A program made the translations under genes and the position numbers. Below are positions 5,325 to 10,291 of a stretch of 10,291 nt of DNA, one piece after another (within the stretch, counting starts at the first letter, position 1; each line of letters opens with the position of its first letter). The notes beneath the pieces were generated by a model. That model was given only the letters and a program-made list of their open reading frames with translations, made no database searches and had not been told where the DNA came from. Source of the stretch: Lutibacter sp. (lineage in GTDB: Bacteria; Bacteroidota; Bacteroidia; Flavobacteriales; Flavobacteriaceae); NCBI GenBank assembly GCA_003516285.1, contig DPCK01000161.1, positions 1 to 10,291 on the forward strand. Reading direction: 5' to 3'.

Positions 5325-6086
5325 ATGAAAAATGTTTTTGTTTTTATATTAAGTTTTGCAATGTTTGCAGCACACGCTCAAAAGATAGTGTCTTATACGG
5401 ATGGCAATCAGAAACTTGAAGGCATTATCTATAGCCCTAAAAAAGATGTTGCCAACGGAAGTGCTGTGTTACTTCTTCCCGCTTGGATGGGAATTGATAA
5501 CAACGCAAAAGAAAATGCCGAAGAATTGGAGAAATTAGGTTATAAAACCTTTGTAGCTGATATTTATGGAGTTGATAAAAGACCTAAATCTCCAAATGAA
5601 GCAGCAGCAATTGCTGAATATTATAAAACTAATATTAAAGAATATCAAAATAGAATTCAATTAGCTTTGAATGAATTAATTAAGGAAGGAGCTAATCCAG
5701 ATAAAATAGCGGTGATTGGTTATTGTTTTGGAGGAACTGGAGCTATTGAAGCAGCAAGAACTAATATGAAAGTTAGCGGAGCAGTTTCTTTTCATGGTGG
5801 CTTAGGAAGAGACTCATCAAGAACAATTGAACCAATTTTAACAAAAGTTTTAGTGCTCCATGGCGCAGATGACTTTTTTGTGCCTGAACCTGAAATAAAA
5901 GCTTTTCAAGATGAAATGAGAACCGCAAAAGCTGATTGGCAAATGACCTGCTATGCTAATGCCGTACACGCTTTTACCCACAAAGATGCAGGTAATGATA
6001 ATAGCAAAGGTACTGCTTACAATGAAAAAGCCGCCAAAAGATCATGGCAGGCAATGTTGATTTTTTTTAAAGAAATTTTTAAATAA
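5325..6086 (+). CDS. Exported dienelactone hydrolase family protein
   Basis: This 253-residue alpha/beta hydrolase of the DLH family carries the full Cys-Asp-His triad: Cys134 in GYCFGG, Asp183 in HGADDFFVP and His215 in ANAVHAFTH. Residues 1-18 (MKNVFVFILSFAMFAAHA) form a signal peptide with a short hydrophobic core and an Ala-x-Ala site before Gln19, so the enzyme should act in the periplasm. Classical dienelactone hydrolases act in the cytoplasm on ring-cleavage products; exported relatives in Bacteroidota have no settled substrate. The gene starts 58 bp after the quinone reductase with no promoter motif between them, so it is probably co-transcribed. Its codon use looks slightly more AT-rich than that of its neighbours, which may reflect separate acquisition, but I cannot quantify that. 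Confidence 0.92.
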   Translation: MKNVFVFILSFAMFAAHAQKIVSYTDGNQKLEGIIYSPKKDVANGSAVLLLPAWMGIDNNAKENAEELEKLGYKTFVADIYGVDKRPKSPNEAAAIAEYYKTNIKEYQNRIQLALNELIKEGANPDKIAVIGYCFGGTGAIEAARTNMKVSGAVSFHGGLGRDSSRTIEPILTKVLVLHGADDFFVPEPEIKAFQDEMRTAKADWQMTCYANAVHAFTHKDAGNDNSKGTAYNEKAAKRSWQAMLIFFKEIFK

Positions 6087-6243
6087 TAGAAATCTTACTT
6101 TTGGTTTTGCCAACTAAAATTTTCCATTAAGCTACTCTCATCACAAACTAATAAGCTTGATGCGATTCTTTGGAAAAAATAAAATAAATATCTACAGATG
6201 AAAAAGAAAATTTATAAAAAATACATCAGCAACAATAATAGGT

Positions 6244-7095
6244 ATGACCACATTAAATCAACTTAAGGCATTTACGGATGCTTTACCCACACAAAGCAAG
6301 AAAATGCCGGTACTGTTTACCTCTCACGGAAACCCAATGGATATTCCTGTTTCAAGAAGTGACAGGGAATTTTGGCAAAAGCTTTATGATTTAGGAATTA
6401 ATCTTCAAAAAAATTATGAAGTAAAAGCTGCATTGGTTGTATCAGCACATTGGTGTACTAAAGGCACTTTCGTAAATGTTTCTCCTGATCAAAAACAGAT
6501 TTACGACTATTATGGTTTTCCCGAAGAATACTACAAAGTGTATTACAATGCCAAAGGTTCGCCCGAAATTGCCCGCGAAGTAAAGAAAATCGTTCCTTCT
6601 GTTTCCGAAACAACCGATTGGGGATTAGACCACGGTGCGTGGCCTATGCTGATGCACTTATTTCCCGATGCCAATATCCCTGTTTTTCAGTTGAGCATTG
6701 ACTATTACGCCAAACCCGAATATCATTATGAGTTGGGCAAACAATTAAAATCTTTGCGTAACAAAGGCGTGTTAATTATCGGTAGCGGTGCGCTTATCCA
6801 TAACTTGCCATTGGCAATGCAAAAAATGCGCACAAACAATAGGACTCTTTATGGCTGGGAGGCAGAATACGATGCCTGGATCAAACAACAAATTGATACA
6901 CGAAATTTTGCCAATCTCATAAATTACCAAAACAGTCATAAGTTAGGTAAATTAGCCGCACCTACGCCCGATCACTACGTGCCTGTGCTTTACAGTTTAG
7001 GACTTATGGACCAACGTGATGAAATCAAGTATTTCTTCGAAGGTGAGCCAAACATTCCGGCTTTTAGCGAACGCAGTTTTATTATTCAAACCTGA
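6244..7095 (+). CDS. 4,5-DOPA dioxygenase extradiol-like protein (YgiD/DODA family, LigB fold)
   Basis: The 283-residue cytosolic metalloenzyme aligns by eye along its whole length with E. coli YgiD. Metal-site histidines are expected at His28 (FTSHGNPM), His69 (VSAHW) and His244 (PDHYVPVLY). The second-sphere or catalytic His186 sits in GSGALIHNL, and His130 in DHGAWPML is also conserved. Plant DODA opens the catechol ring of DOPA to betalamic acid; bacterial YgiD does so weakly and its natural substrate is uncertain, so an extradiol catechol dioxygenase is the safe call. It follows the hydrolase by 157 bp. A TAnnTTTG match (TACTTTTG, 6096-6103) in that gap could give a second promoter. A catechol-opening enzyme next to a quinone reductase fits removal of catechol/quinone compounds, which is inference. 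Confidence 0.93.
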   Translation: MTTLNQLKAFTDALPTQSKKMPVLFTSHGNPMDIPVSRSDREFWQKLYDLGINLQKNYEVKAALVVSAHWCTKGTFVNVSPDQKQIYDYYGFPEEYYKVYYNAKGSPEIAREVKKIVPSVSETTDWGLDHGAWPMLMHLFPDANIPVFQLSIDYYAKPEYHYELGKQLKSLRNKGVLIIGSGALIHNLPLAMQKMRTNNRTLYGWEAEYDAWIKQQIDTRNFANLINYQNSHKLGKLAAPTPDHYVPVLYSLGLMDQRDEIKYFFEGEPNIPAFSERSFIIQT

Positions 7096-7151
7096 AAAGA
7101 AAATATATTTTTATTCTGCCCATATCCTTGTTTTTAACTAATTATGGACAC

Positions 7152-7169
7152 AAAAAAAAAAAAAAAAAA
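7152..7169 (+). repeat. Homopolymer of 18 adenines in the leader of the DsbA-family gene
   Basis: Eighteen consecutive A residues lie 17 bp upstream of the ATG at 7187, followed by further A-runs. An ATG at 7144 opens a frame that crosses the tract and ends at TAA 7180-7182 after 12 codons (MDTKKKKKNEKN). Loss of one A would place it in frame with the downstream gene. The tract may simply be an A-rich leader that helps translation, and its exact length is the kind of call sequencing gets wrong. Confidence 0.55.
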
Positions 7170-7186
7170 CGAAAAAAATTAAAAAA

Positions 7187-7924
7187 ATGGAAACAACAAC
7201 TAATGTAAACACTAAAATGAAAGTAGAAATTTGGAGCGATGTAATGTGTCCCTTCTGTTATATCGGCAAACGAAAATTTGAATCTGCATTATCACAATTT
7301 GAGCATCAAAACAATGTTGAAATTGTTTGGCACAGTTTTCAGCTTGCCCCTGATTTAAAAACCCAACCTGATAAAAATATACATCAGTTTTTAGCCGAAC
7401 ACCAAGGAATGAGCGTTGAGCAAGCCAAAGAAATGAATGACCAAGTAACCCAAATGGCAAAGCAGGTAGGTTTGGTTTATAATTTTGATAAATCCATTGT
7501 GGCAAATTCGTTTAATGCGCATCGATTTACCCATTTTGCAAAACAATACGGAAAACAAAATGAAGTGGAAGAACTGCTTTTTCGCTCCTATTTTACCGAT
7601 GGGAAAAACATAGATGATTATGCAACGCTCATTCAATTAGGTGAAGAAGCCGGTTTGGATACTGCGGCTCTCAAAACAGCTTTGGAAAACGGAAGTTATG
7701 CTGACGAAGTGCAAAAGGATATTTACGAAGCGCAACAAGTAGGTGTTCGTGGTGTGCCTTTTTTTGTGTTCAACAGAAAATTTACGGTATCAGGTGCGCA
7801 GGAAAGCAACGCTTTTTTGGAAACGTTACGAAAATCATTTGCGGAGTGGAACAAGGAAAATCCTGAAGCAAAATTGGAAGTGACAGAAGGAAAAGTTTGC
7901 ACACCAGACAAAGAATGTAACTAG
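7187..7924 (+). CDS. DsbA family oxidoreductase (FrnE type)
   Basis: The 245-residue thioredoxin-fold protein with the DsbA/FrnE helical insertion has its active site at Cys21-Pro-Phe-Cys24 in WSDVMCPFCYIGKRKFE. The cis-proline loop is GVRGVPFFVFNRKF. The C-terminus carries a further pair, Cys238-x5-Cys244 (VCTPDKEC), comparable to the extra cysteine motif reported for Deinococcus FrnE. No signal peptide is seen, so it acts in the cytoplasm as a disulfide isomerase or oxidoreductase, in keeping with a thiol-stress role. The family core starts at the second Met (7217, MKVEIWSDV). I keep ATG at 7187 because it follows a clear A-rich leader, but 7217 is a real alternative. The gene ends the plus-strand series, 91 bp after the dioxygenase. 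Confidence 0.93.
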   Translation: METTTNVNTKMKVEIWSDVMCPFCYIGKRKFESALSQFEHQNNVEIVWHSFQLAPDLKTQPDKNIHQFLAEHQGMSVEQAKEMNDQVTQMAKQVGLVYNFDKSIVANSFNAHRFTHFAKQYGKQNEVEELLFRSYFTDGKNIDDYATLIQLGEEAGLDTAALKTALENGSYADEVQKDIYEAQQVGVRGVPFFVFNRKFTVSGAQESNAFLETLRKSFAEWNKENPEAKLEVTEGKVCTPDKECN

Positions 7925-8094
7925 CATTAACCGCACAGGGTCAAGCAAATACCGTATTTTCCGTAAGCCCTCGCAGAAACCAAAAAAATGCGGGAAGAGT
8001 TAGTCCATTTCCGACCCGATATAAGAATTCTTCCTTAGCGAAAGTGGCGAGAAATGCTTTGTGGGGTAGTTTTAAGTAAATTTTAATTTTACAC

Positions 8095-8133
8095 TTCGAA
8101 TGAAAGATAGTGCTTAAGTTCGCTATCTTCGAA
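8095..8133. repeat. Imperfect stem-loop, 11-bp stem with a 5-nt bulge
   Basis: TTCGA plus AGATAG on the left (8095-8110, with a 5-nt bulge) pair with CTATCTTCGAA on the right (8123-8133) around a 12-nt loop. No T-run follows on either strand, so it is not a standard terminator. The role is unknown. Confidence 0.35.
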
Positions 8134-8189
8134 AACCGCAGAAACATTATAGGCTATAGTTTAAGCTCCTGTAAAAAAATACCAACAAA

Positions 8190-8224
8190 GGGCACTGCCC
8201 CACTTTTAAAAATCCATAACTTTG
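8190..8224 (+). promoter_or_regulatory. Promoter with inverted repeat ahead of the truncated araC gene
   Basis: TAACTTTG (8217-8224) matches TAnnTTTG, 21 nt upstream of the ATG at 8246. GGGCA-C-TGCCC (8190-8200) is a perfect 5-bp inverted repeat that ends 16 bp before the -7 element, about where a -33 contact would be. It is unusually GC-rich for this window, so it is a plausible operator. Confidence 0.5.
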
Positions 8225-8245
8225 CATCCGTATAAAATGTTGTAA

Positions 8246-9154
8246 ATGCAGTTGATAAAAATACTTTCCGAAAAAGACTTCTTTAAAAAAGCTAAAGAAG
8301 GCTATCTTTTGCGTCCGTCTGGCAATAGTGTCATTTTTTTAATAAATGGACTTATTGAGATGGAAATAAACGGAAAACCTGTATCTTATGAAAACGAACA
8401 TATTATACTCATTTCAAAAAAAAATATTTATAGGCTCATCAGTTTTACCGATACGCTGAAAATGTATATTTTAATACACCACAGAGAAATCACCAGAGAA
8501 AAAATCCATTTTAATTTCAGCAGATATGATGTTTATCAAATTATTAATGCAGAGAAAAATCAAAACATTTTTAAATTAGAAAAAGTCGCTTTTAACCAAA
8601 CGGTAGGATTGGTTAAGTTATTGGATTATCACATAAATCATAACACTAAAAAGTCATCTTTTCAGGAACAAATCATTATTGCATTGTTTACAACCATTAT
8701 CTATACTTTAATGGATTCCCTGGTGGAAAAATTGAATTCTGAAACGAAACTCAATACCCGAAGAGAAGAAATAACGCTGCAATTTATCGAGTTGGTTTCC
8801 ATTCATTTCAGAACCGAAAAGGAACTTAGTTTTTATGCCGAAAAGCTGAATATATCCATAAAATACCTTTTTATTTGTGTGAAAGAAACAACTGATACGC
8901 CACCTACGGAATTTATAGCAAATGCCCTGCTCAATGAGTCAAAAACATTACTGCTCAGCACAAAAAACACCATTTCTATCATCGCATCAGCGCTAAGCTT
9001 TTCTGGCCAATATGAGCCACGAAATACGCACACCGATGAATGGCATTCTAGGTTTTGCCAGCCTTTTGCAAGAGCCAGGACTAACAGGAGAAAAACAACA
9101 GAAATATCTCAAAGTTATCGAAAAAAGCGGCGCCCGTATGCTAAATATAATTAA
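8246..9154 (+). pseudogene. AraC family regulator, truncated in the second HTH and fused to unrelated sequence
   Basis: About 252 genuine residues remain: an N-terminal cupin-like sensing domain (about 1-100, with 'GLIEMEINGKPV' and 'YENEHIILISKKNIYRL'), a helical linker, and the first AraC-type HTH (FYAEKLNISIKYLFICVKET). The following long helix (LLNESKTLLLSTKNTISIIA) leads into ALSFS, where family members continue with DQSxFxxxFK. Here the match stops at about 9004. The remaining 50 codons to TAA at 9152-9154 are a histidine kinase gene read in the wrong frame, which gives a basic, meaningless tail. Lacking half its DNA-binding domain, the protein is probably inactive as an activator. Promoter and start (ATG 8246) look intact, so it may still be expressed. 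It could also be a chimeric assembly. Confidence 0.85.
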
Positions 9155-9704
9155 CGATATTGTTAATATCTCAAAAATAGAATCGGGATTGGTGAATATT
9201 CATCTTGAAGAAACCAATATCAATAAAAATTTGGAAAATATTTATAACTTCTTTAAACCGGAAGCTGAAGGTAAAGGGTTAGGATTTTCGATTAACAATT
9301 GGCTGAAGAAGGAAGAAACCATTATTAAAACCGACGCCTTAAAAACATATGCCATCCTTAGCAGCCTGTTAAAAAACGCCATTAAATACACTGATGAAAG
9401 AACCATCGTTTATGGTTATGACAACAAAGGTGATTGTCTTGATTTTTACGTAAAAGACACAGGAATTGGAATTCCAAAAGATCGGCAGGAAGCCATATTT
9501 GAATGTTTTATACAGGCTGATATTTATGATAAAATGGCATTCCAAGGTGCGGGATTGGGCTTGTCAATCGCCAAAGCTTATGTGGAATTGCTTGGCGGAA
9601 AAATTTGGGCGGAAAGTAAATAAGGCTAAGGTTCAACGTTTTACTTTACCATTTCTTGCAATCCTGAACTTGAGAAGAAATTGATATTCAAAACGATTTT
9701 CTAA
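8997..9704 (+). pseudogene. Sensor histidine kinase core, missing sensor region and with two in-frame stops
   Basis: From 8997 the frame reads AFLANMSHEIRTPMNGILGF, the HisKA dimerisation domain with the phospho-accepting His (His3 counted from Met at 9012). The HATPase_c domain follows: N-box Asn122 (LLKNAIKYT), G1 DTGIGIP (149-155), F-box IFECFIQAD and G2 GAGLGLS (179-185). The open part from Met9012 runs to TAA at 9621-9623 after AESK. The same frame then continues as Gly, stop (9627-9629), GSTFYFTI and on to TAA at 9702-9704, which is the normal kinase ending (usually ESxEGKGSTFYFTIP), so two sense codons have become TAA. Immediately upstream the frame is blocked by TAA at 8994-8996, at the join to the araC remnant. 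All input, PAS or membrane domains are gone. The gene is a relic, though 9012-9623 could still yield a short kinase core. Confidence 0.87.
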
Positions 9705-9789
9705 GGCAGAAAAGCATAAATAAGGCTGTCCGAAATTTTTTACTTAATGACATCCCCATTTATTTTAATTTTTGCTTATTGCAACAATC

Positions 9790-9960
9790 CTAAAAACCTC
9801 TTAAAGTGGTGCCAAGCGCCAATAAACCAAATCCGCCTAAGCGTAGCCCGAAACTATATTGCGAAATATATTGAATGTGGACAAAATGGCCAACTATTCC
9901 TAAAATCCCTATAATTTGGGCTACTGTCCATAAAGTTTTTTTTGGTGCTGATGGTTTCAT
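9790..9960 (-). CDS. Small two-helix membrane protein, 56 residues
   Basis: A minus-strand frame from ATG at 9960 to TAG at 9792-9790 encodes 56 residues. A basic start (MKPSAPKK) precedes a first hydrophobic helix (about 10-28, TLWTVAQIIGILGIVGHF), a short polar loop (HIQYISQYS) and a second helix (about 37-53, with GGFGLLALGTTL), ending in Arg-Gly-Phe. The pattern of two Gly-rich transmembrane helices with a loop containing aromatic residues resembles small uncharacterised inner-membrane proteins common in Flavobacteriia. Function is unknown. No exact TAnnTTTG element lies upstream. The neighbouring kinase is a relic, so context does not help. Confidence 0.65.
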   Translation of the reverse strand: MKPSAPKKTLWTVAQIIGILGIVGHFVHIQYISQYSFGLRLGGFGLLALGTTLRGF

Positions 9961-10291
9961 TTGCGATATATTTTAGTATATAAAATCAACTATAGGGCAT
10001 AAAAGAATACTATCTGCATTAATATTAAATTGATTAAAAAGCAGTTACCCAATTCAATAAATGGGTCTTCACTTTTGTAATTTAATTTGATGCCTAACAA
10101 TAGCTTTAAATTTCTTCCAATCCTCCAATTATTATTGAAATTGCATACAGCGAAGAAAAAATTATAGTAACAAGAGTTACTGTTAAACTGATTTCAAAAT
10201 CCCCTTATTATGTTGTGTCGCAAAACCACCTGCTAAATTAAAATTCAAAATTACCTCACTTCTTTTCGAAGCACTTCCAACGGCGGACTTT
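9961..10291. other. Gene-free right edge, about 330 bp
   Basis: No gene can be assigned. On the minus strand one frame is open from the right edge (10290) to TAA at 10185-10183, 35 codons including the segment ILNFNLAGGFATQHNKG. It could be the tail of a gene beyond the window or the translation of an intergenic repeat. A hydrophobic minus-strand stretch at about 10110-10190 (with LTVTLVTIIFSSLYAISIII) lacks a start codon. A small imperfect hairpin ACCCAATT/AAATGGGT is at 10047-10066. Confidence 0.35.

Larger units (their letters stand above)
7925..8245. other. Gene-free spacer of about 320 bp
   Basis: No gene is convincing here. A minus-strand frame of 68 codons (7941-8147) has no recognisable domain, no promoter and no sensible neighbours; I regard it as chance or as the translation of an intergenic repeat. 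The segment 7925-8080 is richer in G+C than nearby coding DNA and contains the palindrome AAGAATTCTT. It could be the worn end of a mobile element, but I see no terminal repeats. The right part holds a hairpin (8095-8133) and the promoter of the next gene. Confidence 0.4.

Noticed and set aside
6198..6266. 22-codon frame (ATG at 6198) overlapping the start of the dioxygenase gene
   Set aside because: It is Lys/Asn-rich low-complexity sequence in AT-rich leader DNA, out of frame with the gene, and has no homology pattern; chance is the simplest reading.
7941..8147. 68-codon minus-strand frame in the spacer after the DsbA-family gene
   Set aside because: No domain, no promoter and no plausible start context; composition looks like translated intergenic DNA.
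10183..10290. Partial minus-strand gene entering from the right edge
   Set aside because: Only 35 codons are visible, no family pattern is recognisable and similar-looking frames arise from intergenic repeats; noted in the spacer entry only.

Overview
The window is AT-rich chromosomal DNA from a member of the Bacteroidota, probably the Flavobacteriia/Sphingobacteriia side. Several start regions carry the Bacteroidota -7 promoter element TAnnTTTG instead of a sigma70 -10 box, Shine-Dalgarno sequences are weak or absent, and the gene families (OhrR with a Bacteroidota-type glutathione peroxidase, HxlR with a QOR2-like reductase, an FrnE-type DsbA) fit that group. No rRNA, tRNA, CRISPR array or complete insertion sequence is visible.

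Layout, left to right. Positions 1-64 hold the N-terminus of a minus-strand ABC transporter ATPase that runs off the left edge. A short hairpin element (223-245) and a clear intrinsic terminator (252-281) follow; the terminator belongs to a minus-strand unit of an AraC-family regulator (1357-2286) and an aldo/keto reductase (303-1259). Between those two genes lie two 15-bp direct repeats 21 bp apart, placed just upstream of the reductase promoter. Divergent from araC is an ohrR-glutathione peroxidase operon (2567-3598) preceded by a tandem pair of 12-bp palindromes. Next, an HxlR-family regulator (3870-4259, minus) diverges from a plus-strand series: QOR2-like NAD(P)H:quinone reductase, exported dienelactone hydrolase-like protein, 4,5-DOPA/extradiol dioxygenase-like protein, and FrnE-like DsbA oxidoreductase (4385-7924). 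The 125-bp divergent spacer carries a perfect 9-bp inverted repeat plus a third copy of the half-site.

The right end is decayed. An AraC-family regulator (from 8246) breaks off inside its second helix-turn-helix at about 8995-9004 and is joined, at an AAGCTT hexamer, to the catalytic core of a hybrid-type histidine kinase whose sensor part is missing. The kinase itself has two in-frame stop codons near its C-terminus, with recognisable family sequence continuing beyond them. A 56-residue two-helix membrane protein (9790-9960, minus) follows, then about 330 bp with no assignable gene.

Working together: the central 7 kb reads as a peroxide/electrophile/quinone defence region with local control. 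Two regulators have an N-terminal cysteine where thiol-based redox sensors have it (OhrR Cys12, HxlR Cys13), and each sits beside reductases or peroxidases and beside a palindromic operator candidate. The shared physiological theme is inference from family knowledge; the operators, cysteines, junction and stop codons are read directly from the sequence.
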